A stretch of DNA of 64,000 nt, taken from assembly GCA_035353175.1 (NCBI GenBank), contig DAOPZC010000001.1, positions 186,001-250,000 on the forward strand. The letters are read 5' to 3'. Numbering within the stretch: position 1 is the first letter of the stretch; each line of letters begins with the position of its first letter. The notes under the pieces were generated by a model. It was not told where the DNA came from. It saw only the letters and a list, made by a program, of their open reading frames with translations, and did no database searches. The position numbers and the translations under genes are program-made. This DNA comes from DAOPZC01 sp035353175. Lineage in GTDB: Bacteria > Verrucomicrobiota > Kiritimatiellia > RFP12 > UBA1067. Positions 1-7,628 of this stretch are shown here, one piece after another.

Positions 1-75
1 GCGAGCTACAAAATGCTGGGGCTGGAATATCCGCGGGTCATCGGCCAGAACAGGTATCCGGAACAGGCGGGCTAA
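1..75 (+). CDS. C-terminal end of an unidentified protein (partial)
   Basis: Only the last 24 codons before a TAA stop are inside the window, so the start and almost all of the protein are missing. The visible tail includes the residues YKMLGLEYPRVIGQNRYPEQ. The next gene, a GMC oxidoreductase, follows after 23 bases on the same strand. GMC oxidoreductases of this type often follow a gluconate-dehydrogenase subunit-3-like gene, so that is one guess; the fragment itself is too short to support it. Confidence 0.5.
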   Translation, partial: ASYKMLGLEYPRVIGQNRYPEQAG

Positions 76-98
76 ACGGATTGCGAGAGGGGGCTGCG

Positions 99-1760
99 GT
101 GGCGAACAGACATGTGAACGCGGTGATCGTCGGGGCCGGCGCGGGCGGCGGCGTGGTGGCGAAGGTGCTGGCCGAGGCCGGGCTTTCCGTGGTCCTGCTG
201 GAACGCGGCAAGTGGCAGTCGTTCGAGGATACGACCGACGACGAGCTGCGGTCGCAGCGCACGACGGTGCTGGGCAACGCGTACGGGCCGGACGACGCGC
301 GGTATTGCCGCGTGATCGAGAACCCGGACGGCTCGACCCGGATCGTGCTGCCGAGCGAGGGCGGGTACAACAACAACGCCGCCTGCGTGGGCAGCGGCAC
401 GCTCAGCTACGGCGCGATGGGATGGCGCTTCATGCCGCAGGATTTCCGCCTGAAGTCGATCTACGGCTGTCCGGAGGGGTCGACGCTTGACGATTGGCCG
501 ATCTCTTATGACGAGTTGGATCACTGCTACGAGCGGGCCGAATGGGAGATCGGCGTCGCCGGCGACGACGAGGGCAACCCCTTTGCGCCGCCACGCAAAA
601 AGCCGCGCCCGATGCCGGCCTTCCCCTACAACAAAGAGGCCGAGATCCTCATTGCCGCGGGGAAGCGCCTGGGCTGGCATCCCTTTCCGGTCCCGATGCT
701 GCGCAATTCCATCCCGTACGGCGGGCGTCCCAAGTGCATCCACATGCGCTCGTGCTGCGGGTTCGCTTGCCCGATCAACGCCAAGTGCGGCACGCAGAAC
801 ACGGTCATTCCGGCGGCCATGGCCACCGGCAACTGCGAAGTCCGCACCGATGCGGTGGTCAGCGAGGTGGTCGTCGATGAGCGCGGGCGCGCCAGGGGCG
901 TGAAGTACTTCGACATCAATGACCGGCTGCAAGAGCAGACCGCCGATCTCGTGGTCGTCTCGGCGTCGGCCACGGAGACGGCGCGGCTGCTGCTCAACTC
1001 GAAATCCAAACTCTTTCCCCATGGCGCAGGCAACAACAACGACTGGGTGGGACGCAACCTGCAGGGCCACGCCTATTGCGGCGCGAACGGCCTGATGGAC
1101 GAGGACATCTATGAGGAGGCCGGGCCGGGGGCGTGCGTGGCCTTCAGCGATTTCAGCCACGGCAACAAGGGCCTGTGCGGCGGCGCCATGGTGGCTAACG
1201 AGTTCATCGCGCTGCCGTATGCCTTCACCAATACCCGCCCGCCGGGCTCGCCCCGCTGGGGGGCGGCGCACAAAGAATTTCAGCGGAGCCATTACAAGCG
1301 GGTCCTCCGCGTGATGGGCCCCGTGCAGGAGATGCCGGTGTTTGAGTCGCGCGTGCGGGTCGACCCCGCGGTGAAGGACCATTGGGGCATTCCGGTTGTA
1401 CGGCTCTCGGGACGCCGCCATCCGCACGATGTGGAGATCGCGAAGTTCATCGTCGAAAAGGTCGCGGCCCTGTTGCGCGAGGCGGGGGCCAAGGACATCT
1501 GGACGTGGGTTCCGGGCCTCGGCGGGCCGAGCGGCGGGCAGCATCAGGCCGGCACGTGCCGCATGGGCAACGATCCCAAGTCTTCGGTCACCAACCGCTA
1601 CGGGCAGGTTCACGAGATCGACAACCTTTTCGTCGCCGACGGCAGTCTGAATGTGACGAACGGCGGGTTCAACCCGGCGCTGACGATCATGGCGCTGGGT
1701 TATTGGGTCGGCGAGTACATCGCCAAAGAGTGGAAAAGCGGAAGCCGTTTCAAGGGCTGA
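99..1760 (+). CDS. GMC-family FAD-dependent oxidoreductase
   Basis: Flavoprotein of the glucose-methanol-choline family, which oxidises sugar or polyol hydroxyl groups and passes electrons to a carrier. The N-terminus has the Rossmann FAD-binding motif VGAGAGGGVV followed by an acidic strand end (LLERG). The C-terminal GMC_oxred_C segment has the expected His (GGQHQAGTCRMG) and Asn (TNGGFNPALT) of the active-site pair. About 553 aa, normal for the gluconate/choline dehydrogenase branch. I chose the GTG at 99 because a GAGAGGGGG ribosome site lies just before it; a TTG at 81 is possible. No signal peptide is obvious, so export would need a Tat-signal partner. A multihaem cytochrome follows on the same strand and is the natural electron acceptor (inference). 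Substrate unknown. Confidence 0.9.
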   Translation: MANRHVNAVIVGAGAGGGVVAKVLAEAGLSVVLLERGKWQSFEDTTDDELRSQRTTVLGNAYGPDDARYCRVIENPDGSTRIVLPSEGGYNNNAACVGSGTLSYGAMGWRFMPQDFRLKSIYGCPEGSTLDDWPISYDELDHCYERAEWEIGVAGDDEGNPFAPPRKKPRPMPAFPYNKEAEILIAAGKRLGWHPFPVPMLRNSIPYGGRPKCIHMRSCCGFACPINAKCGTQNTVIPAAMATGNCEVRTDAVVSEVVVDERGRARGVKYFDINDRLQEQTADLVVVSASATETARLLLNSKSKLFPHGAGNNNDWVGRNLQGHAYCGANGLMDEDIYEEAGPGACVAFSDFSHGNKGLCGGAMVANEFIALPYAFTNTRPPGSPRWGAAHKEFQRSHYKRVLRVMGPVQEMPVFESRVRVDPAVKDHWGIPVVRLSGRRHPHDVEIAKFIVEKVAALLREAGAKDIWTWVPGLGGPSGGQHQAGTCRMGNDPKSSVTNRYGQVHEIDNLFVADGSLNVTNGGFNPALTIMALGYWVGEYIAKEWKSGSRFKG

Positions 1761-1795
1761 TGGCGGTTGTGACTAAACCGTCGGTAAGGCAAAGG

Positions 1796-1810
1796 CGGTT
1801 CGGAGAACCG
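1796..1810. repeat. Short palindrome between GMC gene and cytochrome gene
   Basis: CGGTTC and GAACCG form a perfect six-base inverted repeat around a GGA loop. It could be a small hairpin in the mRNA or part of a dispersed palindromic repeat. It argues that this stretch is untranslated and that the downstream cytochrome gene starts after it. Nothing shows a function. Confidence 0.4.
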
Positions 1811-1828
1811 TCCCTGCCGGCAGATCTG

Positions 1829-2920
1829 ATGGGAAAAAAGATGGAAAAGAAAAACAAGCGCGAAGGCGCGTGGTATGCCCTACCGGCGCTGACGGTGACG
1901 GTCTTTCTGCTGTTCACGGTCTTGGGCGGACTCGGCTACTTCGAGTTCTCGCCGCCGGAGAAGACCTGCGTCTCGTGCCATGAGATCCGCGCGTCGCACG
2001 CGCGCTGGACGAACTCGGTCCACCGCACCGTCTCGTGCAAGCAGTGCCACGGCCGGTCGGCCGACTCGGTCCACGCGCTGCGCGAGAACGCCAAGCGGGT
2101 CTTCAATCATCTCACGGAAAAGCGTCACGACAACATCCGCCTCAGCGAGGAGCAAACGGTCCGGATGGTGAAGGCGTGCCAGGGTTGCCACCAGCGGGAA
2201 TTCGCCCACTGGCAGGCGGGCGGACACGGCACGAACTATGCGGGCATCTTCATGGACGAAAAGCACAACAGGACCGAGCAGATGGCGGATCAGTGCCTGC
2301 TCTGTCACGGCATGTTTTACGAGGGCCGGATGTCCGATTTGGCGGTGCCGCTCGATACGAAAGGGCCTTGGCGTTTCAGGAATCCCGCGATGGCGGAACG
2401 CCCTTCAATTCCGTGTCTGGCCTGCCATGAGCTGCACGCGCCGGGCCAGCCGTTTAAACGTCCGGCGGCGGCGTGTGCGGCTTCGACGAATCTGCCTGCG
2501 TTCCGGCGCGACACGCTCGCGTTCTATGTGCGGCAGGAGGGGCGGCATTTCGCGATCGACGATCTGTCGATTCCGAGAATCGTCGATCAGGGGCGGCCGG
2601 TCAAGGTCTCGTCGGATCCGCGCCAGCGGCTCTGCACGCAGTGCCACGCGCCCAACGCGTTCGGCCAAGCGGGCACCGGCGACGACCGCACGCCGACCGG
2701 CGTGCACGAGGGCCTCAGCTGCATGGCTTGCCACGCGCCACACTCCAACGACACGCGCGCCTCCTGCGCGGCGTGCCATCCCGCACGCTCTTCCTGCGGG
2801 CTGGATGTGACGAAGATGGACACGACCTTCCGTTCGCGCGCCAGCCGCAACAACATCCACCGCATGAAGTGTGTCGACTGCCATCCGGCGGGCGTGCCCA
2901 AAAAACGCGGCGCGGCGTAG
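1829..2920 (+). CDS. Membrane-anchored multihaem c-type cytochrome (nine CXXCH)
   Basis: About 363 aa with a short basic cytoplasmic N-terminus, one hydrophobic anchor (ALTVTVFLLFTVLGGLGYF) and a periplasmic domain carrying nine CXXCH haem sites: CVSCH, CKQCH, CQGCH, CLLCH, CLACH, CTQCH, CMACH, CAACH and CVDCH. The anchor plus early haem pairs resemble NapC/NirT/NrfH-type quinol-linked cytochromes, but the array is longer than the usual four or five. It follows the GMC oxidoreductase, so the two probably form an electron-transfer pair linking sugar oxidation to the quinone pool or a periplasmic acceptor (inference). The start is uncertain: ATG at 1829 or 1841, or ATG at 1760 overlapping the upstream stop as TGATG; the palindrome at 1796-1810 favours the later ones. 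Confidence 0.8.
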   Translation: MGKKMEKKNKREGAWYALPALTVTVFLLFTVLGGLGYFEFSPPEKTCVSCHEIRASHARWTNSVHRTVSCKQCHGRSADSVHALRENAKRVFNHLTEKRHDNIRLSEEQTVRMVKACQGCHQREFAHWQAGGHGTNYAGIFMDEKHNRTEQMADQCLLCHGMFYEGRMSDLAVPLDTKGPWRFRNPAMAERPSIPCLACHELHAPGQPFKRPAAACAASTNLPAFRRDTLAFYVRQEGRHFAIDDLSIPRIVDQGRPVKVSSDPRQRLCTQCHAPNAFGQAGTGDDRTPTGVHEGLSCMACHAPHSNDTRASCAACHPARSSCGLDVTKMDTTFRSRASRNNIHRMKCVDCHPAGVPKKRGAA

Positions 2921-2969
2921 CGGCCCGCGCACCCCGGAATCCGTGTCACGCCGGAGAGGGCCGGCCCCT

Positions 2970-3713
2970 TCAGTCCGTCGCGTAGCGCGACGTCAACTCG
3001 CGATACCGCTGGCGCAGGACCGCGATGTCGGAGTCGACCGCTTGGACGGTGTAGCCTTGCGCCTTCAGCGCCGCGACGTCCGCCTCGTTGCGGTTGAGGA
3101 TGCCCGCCTGTTTGCCGGCCGCGCGCGCGGCATCCACGACGGACTGGAGGCAAGCCTCGTAGGTCAGTGTTGAGCCAGAGGCTTTCAAGTCGAAGGTGAG
3201 GTCCGCTGGGCCGACAAAAAGGACATCGAGGCCGTCAACGGCGGCGATCTCGCGCACGTTGCCGACGGCCTGCCCGCTTTCGATCTGCGCGAAGATGAGC
3301 GGCTGAACCGCGGCGTCGTGAAGCTCAAGGCCGTAGCCGCAGGCCCGCACCGAGCGCGAATAACCGCGCGTGCCGTGGGGCGGGAAGCGCACGGCGCGCA
3401 CGACCGCCTGCGCGATCGCGGCCGAGTCCACATGCGGCACCATGATCCCGTCCGCGCCCCAGTCGAGCACGCGCTGGATCAGGTCGGGGTGCGGCGCGCC
3501 GACGCGCACGATCACGGCGGAGCGGCTGCCGCGCAGGGCCTGCAAGGTCTGGAAGAGCGAAGCCTCGCCGACGCAGCCGTGCTCCAGGTCGATCAGCAGC
3601 CAGTCGAAGCCGCAGAGCCCGGCGAGCTCGGCGATCACCGGCGAGCCGAGCGAGAGCCAGGTGCCGAGGTGGAAGCGGGGGGAACGGAGATTCTGGATGG
3701 CGGAAGTGTTCAT
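2970..3713 (-). CDS. HpcH/HpaI-family class II aldolase (copy 1)
   Basis: 247 aa, the usual size for the HpcH/HpaI family, which cleaves or forms 2-keto-3-deoxy acids and gives pyruvate plus an aldehyde with a divalent metal. Family signature positions are visible: DLEHG with the His near residue 45, an Arg in IVRVG, a metal-ligand Glu in AQIESG and an Asp in LDVLFVGPADLT. An AAGGA ribosome site lies about eight bases before the ATG. It is the last gene of a minus-strand series with sialidases and transporters, and one of three aldolase paralogues in the first 20 kb. A role in acidic-sugar catabolism is likely; the exact substrate (for example 2-keto-3-deoxy-L-rhamnonate) cannot be read from sequence. 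Confidence 0.9.
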   Translation of the reverse strand: MNTSAIQNLRSPRFHLGTWLSLGSPVIAELAGLCGFDWLLIDLEHGCVGEASLFQTLQALRGSRSAVIVRVGAPHPDLIQRVLDWGADGIMVPHVDSAAIAQAVVRAVRFPPHGTRGYSRSVRACGYGLELHDAAVQPLIFAQIESGQAVGNVREIAAVDGLDVLFVGPADLTFDLKASGSTLTYEACLQSVVDAARAAGKQAGILNRNEADVAALKAQGYTVQAVDSDIAVLRQRYRELTSRYATD

Positions 3714-3735
3714 AAGGCATCCTTCTATGGGCGAT

Positions 3736-3747
3736 TGATTCGAATCA
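3736..3747. promoter_or_regulatory. Perfect 12-base palindrome upstream of aldolase copy 1
   Basis: TGATTCGAATCA is a perfect palindrome lying 23 bases before the aldolase start codon, in the 42-base gap after the kinase gene. Size and place fit an operator for a dimeric repressor, but no matching site was found at the other operons, so this is tentative. Confidence 0.3.
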
Positions 3748-3755
3748 TTCGACGA

Positions 3756-4847
3756 TCAGAGAATCGAGAGGTCGCTGTTTTCGTTCAGGCCGCGCAGCGC
3801 GGTGTCGATGCGCGCCCGCGTGAAGGTCTCCAGATCAGAGCCCGAGCCGCCTGCGCCGATCAGGAAGAAGCTGTCGGTGCGCGTGAAGTAACCCGCGCCG
3901 ACGCGGATCACGGCTTTGACCAGCATGTTGCGCAGCAGGCACAGCCAGAAGTGCGCCAGGTGGTTTACCGGCAAGGGCCGCACGCGCGCATATCCGGCCA
4001 GCGCGCGCTCGATCACCGGGGCGCCGTAAAAGCAGCCCAGCAGCGAGAGGTCGTCCATCGGATCGCCCGAGATCGCGTCGTCCCAGTCGATGAAGGCGGC
4101 GATGCGCTGCGGCGAGCCGAGGATGTTCCAGAGCGCGAGATCTTTGTGTACCAAACATCCCTGCGCGAAGCCAAGCAAATCTTGGCGGCGGGTGATGGCT
4201 TCGAGCACGGCGACGGCCTGACGATGGGTGAAGAAGCGGCGGTCGGTCAAGAACGTCAGGTGCCGGTCGAGGTTGAGGAAGAGGTAGGACGAATAGGAGG
4301 GGTGGAGACCGACGAGCTGGCCCGTGGCGTGAGCCTCTTTGGCGCTGAAGGGGCCGAAGCCTTGCGGACGGATCTCCTGCCAGCGGGCGACCGCCTCGCC
4401 GATGGACTCCGCGAGCGGCTCGAGCGCGAGCGTGCCCTGTTTGTAGTGCTGGTTGAGGTCCGGGAACGGGAGGTATTCCAGCACCTGCCAGGCGAACGGC
4501 GTGTCGGTGCGGTTGCAGTCGCAGGCGAGCACGCGCGGCGCCGGGATGCCGAGCCGGTGCAGGTTGGCGATGACGGCGGTTTCGACGTCGAAATAGTTGT
4601 CGCGCTCCGGGCCGTCCTCGGTGCGCACGAACGCCTCTTGCGGACCGATGGAGAGGCGGAAGGTGCGGTGGTTGCCCTGCCCGTCGGCCGGCCGGAGCGC
4701 GAGCGGGACGCCGGGAAAGCGCTGCTCGAGCGCGCCCCGCAGCTGGGTTTCCAACAGAGGATTCGCGGGGCGCTCCGCTTCCGTGCCGTGGAAGGCAGCG
4801 GCGCGGTCGCATTTCCAGTAGTAGATGCCGGTGCGGTCAGAAGACAT
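3756..4847 (-). CDS. Aminoglycoside-phosphotransferase-fold small-molecule kinase
   Basis: 363 aa protein of the APH/choline-kinase (phosphotransferase enzyme) fold. The catalytic loop reads HKDLALWN, matching the HxDxxxxN consensus, and the metal-binding segment reads FIDWDDAISGDP. The N-terminal lobe is rich in beta-strand-like sequence. The family phosphorylates small hydroxylated compounds such as sugars, amino sugars, choline or antibiotics. Because it sits in a sugar/glycan operon, a sugar kinase role is likelier than antibiotic resistance (inference). No Shine-Dalgarno sequence is visible before the ATG; the heptamer array and IVS-type gene lie immediately upstream in the transcription sense, so its original upstream neighbour was probably the BASS transporter. 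Confidence 0.8.
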   Translation of the reverse strand: MSSDRTGIYYWKCDRAAAFHGTEAERPANPLLETQLRGALEQRFPGVPLALRPADGQGNHRTFRLSIGPQEAFVRTEDGPERDNYFDVETAVIANLHRLGIPAPRVLACDCNRTDTPFAWQVLEYLPFPDLNQHYKQGTLALEPLAESIGEAVARWQEIRPQGFGPFSAKEAHATGQLVGLHPSYSSYLFLNLDRHLTFLTDRRFFTHRQAVAVLEAITRRQDLLGFAQGCLVHKDLALWNILGSPQRIAAFIDWDDAISGDPMDDLSLLGCFYGAPVIERALAGYARVRPLPVNHLAHFWLCLLRNMLVKAVIRVGAGYFTRTDSFFLIGAGGSGSDLETFTRARIDTALRGLNENSDLSIL

Positions 4848-4870
4848 AGGGAGAAAGGAGTTAGAAGTCA

Positions 4871-4905
4871 GGAATTGGGAATTAGGAATTAGGAGTTAGG
4901 AGTTG
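4871..4905. repeat. Heptamer tandem array, left flank of the IVS-type gene
   Basis: Five consecutive 7-base units: GGAATTG, GGAATTA, GGAATTA, GGAGTTA, GGAGTTG. The segment at 4879-4896 (GAATTAGGAATTAGGAGT) is a perfect 18-base inverted match to 5353-5370 on the other side of the four-helix-bundle gene. The stop codon of that gene lies inside this array. The base composition is unlike the GC-rich surroundings. Confidence 0.8.
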
Positions 4906-5320
4906 GAGAAGAAACGCTGGAGAGAGACGGCACATAAACGTCAGGATCAAAGGGTTCATGAACAGAGGCGTACTTTTCGCGAAGCGTCTTGGTGATGGAG
5001 GAAAGAATTCGAATGAGCTCATCGTTGTCGGCGCGCAGGGATTCGAATGCGGGGGTGTCGATGTAGCCGGTGTCGTGTAAGAGACATAACCAATATCCGG
5101 TTTCCAGAGATTCTTTGAAAGCAATCTGTATCTTCGCGGAGAATTCTTTTTCCGAGTAAGCACCGCTAGCCTCTTCCACATTGGCACCGATAGAGGTGCC
5201 ACACCGCAGAATCTGCTTGGAGAGGATAAACTCGTTCTTCGTTGCGCACAACGACTGAAACAACCGGACAATCCTCACCGCAAAAGCGTAACTCTTGGTT
5301 CTGATAACGGACTCTTTCAT
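4889..5320 (-). CDS. Four-helix-bundle protein of the 23S rRNA intervening-sequence family
   Basis: 143 aa helical protein with typical S23/IVS family features: an N-terminal segment like SYAFAVRIVRLFQSL, the conserved LRCGTSIGANVEEA turn and a later KESLETGYWLCLLHD helix. The family was named from proteins coded in 23S rRNA intervening sequences, but stand-alone copies are widespread and a relative (Avd) assists diversity-generating retroelements. A good GAGGAAAA ribosome site precedes the ATG. It is AT-richer than its neighbours and is bracketed by inverted heptamer arrays, which supply its last codons. This suggests a small inserted element between the BASS and kinase genes. Molecular function unknown. 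Confidence 0.85.
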   Translation of the reverse strand: MKESVIRTKSYAFAVRIVRLFQSLCATKNEFILSKQILRCGTSIGANVEEASGAYSEKEFSAKIQIAFKESLETGYWLCLLHDTGYIDTPAFESLRADNDELIRILSSITKTLREKYASVHEPFDPDVYVPSLSSVSSPTPNS

Positions 5321-5341
5321 GATGTTTTCCTCGCCGCGATT

Positions 5342-5369
5342 CCTGACTCATGACTCCTAATTCCTAATT
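5342..5369. repeat. Heptamer tandem array, right flank of the IVS-type gene
   Basis: Four consecutive 7-base units: CCTGACT, CATGACT, CCTAATT, CCTAATT. Read on the minus strand this matches the array at 4871-4905; 5353-5370 is its perfect 18-base inverted partner. The stop codon of the BASS transporter at 5357 lies inside it, so the last residues of that transporter (RIRN) come from the repeat. Confidence 0.8.
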
Positions 5370-6286
5370 CTCTTCTGCCGCCAGTAGCCGGCCAGCAGGC
5401 TGCCGAGCAGGGTCTGCACGACGCTGCAGAACACGGCGGGTACGCCGACCAGCGGGTTGGCGGCGAAGTGGTTTTTGGCGAGCATCGCGGCCATGCCGCC
5501 GTTCTGCATGCCGACCTCGATGGCCACGGTGCGCGCGACCTCGTCGTGGAAGCGCAGCAGGCGCGTGACCCCGTAGCCGATCAGGAAGCCGAGGCCGTGC
5601 AGCAGGGTCAGGGCGAGGGTGAGCGTGCCGGCGTTGGCGATGACCTTGTCGGCGTTGGGCGCGATGATGCTGCCGGCGATGAAGATGATCGAGACCACGG
5701 AGATGAAGGGGCCGAAAGCGGCGGCTTTGGCGACCGCGCGCGGGAATCTCCAGTTGCAGAACACGCCGATCAGCACCGGGGCGACCACCGCGCGGAGCGT
5801 CGAGAAGCAGATGCCCCACGCGTCGACTTCGACGATGGCGCCCGCGAGCGACTTGCACCAGAGAGGGGTCATCACGAACGCGGTGAGCGTCGAGGCCATG
5901 GTCAGCACCACCGAGAGCGCGACGTTGGCGCGGGCGAGATAGGAGATCAGATTCGAGGCCACGCCGCCGGGGCAGGCGGCCACGAGGATCAGGCCCGCGG
6001 CGAATCCGGCCTCCAGATGCAGCGCGCGCCCGATGCCCCAGCCGAGCAGCGGCATCACCGTGTACTGGCAGGCGAACCCGAGCGCGAACGAACCGGGGAT
6101 CTTGAGGAGCCGCTTGAAGTCGTCGACGGTCAGCGTGAAGCCCATGCCGAGCATCACGACCGCGATGGCGCTCTCGACCCAACGCCCCGAGAACCAGAGG
6201 AACGCGGGCGGATAGAGGATGCCGACCGCGGACGCGAGAATGATCCAGAGCGGGTAGAGATTGACGAAGGAGGTGATGATTTTCAT
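5357..6286 (-). CDS. Bile acid:sodium symporter (BASS) family transporter
   Basis: 309 aa integral membrane protein with about nine or ten hydrophobic segments. BASS/SBF signatures are visible: VVMLGMGFTLTVDDFKR near residue 50, the crossover region ACPGGVASNLISYLARANVALS near 105-125 and EVGMQNGGMAAML near 265. The family couples sodium entry to uptake of organic anions such as bile acids, pyruvate or pantoate. It lies in the sialidase/aldolase series and may import an acidic product (inference). The C-terminus runs into the heptamer array at 5342-5369, so the original last residues may have been replaced by an insertion. The ATG has no clear Shine-Dalgarno sequence. Confidence 0.88.
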   Translation of the reverse strand: MKIITSFVNLYPLWIILASAVGILYPPAFLWFSGRWVESAIAVVMLGMGFTLTVDDFKRLLKIPGSFALGFACQYTVMPLLGWGIGRALHLEAGFAAGLILVAACPGGVASNLISYLARANVALSVVLTMASTLTAFVMTPLWCKSLAGAIVEVDAWGICFSTLRAVVAPVLIGVFCNWRFPRAVAKAAAFGPFISVVSIIFIAGSIIAPNADKVIANAGTLTLALTLLHGLGFLIGYGVTRLLRFHDEVARTVAIEVGMQNGGMAAMLAKNHFAANPLVGVPAVFCSVVQTLLGSLLAGYWRQKRIRN

Positions 6287-6361
6287 GGGAGGAAAGGGTG
6301 GAGAGGGCGAACACGCAGGTTCGCCCGTACGTAAGGGCGAGCCAGCGTGCCCGCCCTCTTT

Positions 6362-7615
6362 CTATTTGCGGTTCTTCAGGGGTTTGCTGATGAGGATGTG
6401 CAGCTTCGATTTCGGGCCGGTGAGCTTGCCGGCGAGGATGTCGTCTTCGGTGAAGCGGGCCAGCAGGATCTCGCCGTCGGTGCTGCGGTTGCGGTCGTAG
6501 GAGATGTAGAGCGTGCCGTCAGGCGCCTGGAAGCCGTCGGGATAGGAAATGCCTTTGCGCTCGTCGAGCATGAGCCCGCCCTTCCACGTCTGGCCCTCGT
6601 CCTCGGAGAGCCAGGCGGTCAGCTGGGCGCGCCCCTCGTGGGTGTCGATCGTCCGGCCGTGCTTGACCAGCAGGATGCGCCCGGAGGCGAGACGGCGGAT
6701 GTGGAAGCGTGCGACGGGATGTTTGAACGGTGCGGGCGTGGGCGCGTCCCAGGTGGCCCCGCCGTCTTTGGAGAAGCTCTGCATGACGCCGCTGCCGGTG
6801 CGCGCCAGCATCCAGATCCGGCCGTCCTTCAGCTCCACGAACATGTGCTCGTCCCAGTCCGGCTTCGGGAAGCGCACGCAGCCGCGCCGCGTCCAGGTCT
6901 GACCCTGGTCGGCCGAGGCGAAGACATTGGCGCCGTGCAGCGGCTCCAGCTCTGTGTTCGCGAAGCGCATGGGGCCGGAGCCGCTGAAGGCGGGAAACTC
7001 GACGGGCAGCAGCCACTCGCCGTTGGCGAGGACCGTGGGCTTGTTCAGCACCGCCCCGTGCCAGATGCGGCGCGGCGCGGACCAGACGGGCTTCGCCGCG
7101 TCCGGGTTGTCGCAGACCGAGACCCACACGCCCTGGCGGCCGTCGTAGTGGTTCATGGTCTGGTCGAAGAAGAACCAGAGACGGCCGTCCGGAGCGGTCC
7201 AGAGGTTGCCGACGATCACGGTGCGCGGCAGCGGGAGATGGGGGGCCTGGCTGTCGATGACGAGGCGCGGCTTGGACCACGTTTCGCCGTCGTCGTCGCT
7301 GGTGGCGGCGACCATGAAGGCCTTGGGACCGTCCTCGCCGCCGACCCACGCGGCCCAGAGGCGTCCGCCCGGCGTGCGCGCGATGCCGATGGTCATGCCG
7401 TAGTCGAGCTTGTCGTAGTCGTACTTCGGCAGCGGATTCGTGTTGATGACCGGCGGGATCAGCGAGAGGTCGGCGACGCGCTGCAGCGTGTCGCGCTCGT
7501 AGGCGCGGACCTCGTCCGGCGTCATCGCGGCAAAGCGCGCTTCGGGCGACTGGGCGTGCGCCAGTGAAAGGGAAAAAGTCAGAATGGACGCAACGGAAGA
7601 AAACAGGGTTCTCAT
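6362..7615 (-). CDS. Secreted sialidase-like BNR-repeat protein (copy 1)
   Basis: 417 aa with a cleavable signal peptide ending near AHAQS. It has four Asp-box (BNR) motifs: SDDDGETW, SADQGQTW, SKDGGATW and SEDEGQTW, spaced as in a six-bladed sialidase propeller. An early GIARTPGGRLWAAW segment may hold the first arginine of the triad. Such proteins are annotated as exo-alpha-sialidases (GH33-like), cutting terminal sialic acids, but many in this phylum may act on other sugars. An AGGAGA ribosome site lies nine bases before the ATG. It is one of four sialidase-like paralogues in the window and is 13 bases from the next. Confidence 0.85.
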   Translation of the reverse strand: MRTLFSSVASILTFSLSLAHAQSPEARFAAMTPDEVRAYERDTLQRVADLSLIPPVINTNPLPKYDYDKLDYGMTIGIARTPGGRLWAAWVGGEDGPKAFMVAATSDDDGETWSKPRLVIDSQAPHLPLPRTVIVGNLWTAPDGRLWFFFDQTMNHYDGRQGVWVSVCDNPDAAKPVWSAPRRIWHGAVLNKPTVLANGEWLLPVEFPAFSGSGPMRFANTELEPLHGANVFASADQGQTWTRRGCVRFPKPDWDEHMFVELKDGRIWMLARTGSGVMQSFSKDGGATWDAPTPAPFKHPVARFHIRRLASGRILLVKHGRTIDTHEGRAQLTAWLSEDEGQTWKGGLMLDERKGISYPDGFQAPDGTLYISYDRNRSTDGEILLARFTEDDILAGKLTGPKSKLHILISKPLKNRK

Positions 7616-7628
7616 TTGTGTGGGTCTC

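Noticed and set aside
72..1613. Long minus-strand open frame opposite the GMC gene
   Set aside because: Arg/His/Ala-rich shadow of a GC-rich gene with clear GMC motifs on the plus strand. The same holds for the long antisense frames at 3318-4892, 22332-23786, 39044-40570 and 57931-59394.
1760..1828. Earlier start for the multihaem cytochrome overlapping the GMC stop (TGATG)
   Set aside because: The extra segment covers a perfect palindrome and has no ribosome site; a start at 1829 or 1841 places the membrane anchor near the N-terminus. Not excluded.
3756..4847. Aminoglycoside resistance gene
   Set aside because: Only the general kinase fold is shown and the neighbourhood is sugar metabolism; no mobile resistance context.
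4889..5320. Diversity-generating retroelement accessory gene (avd)
   Set aside because: No reverse transcriptase, template repeat or variable target gene is within reach; the protein fits the stand-alone S23 family.
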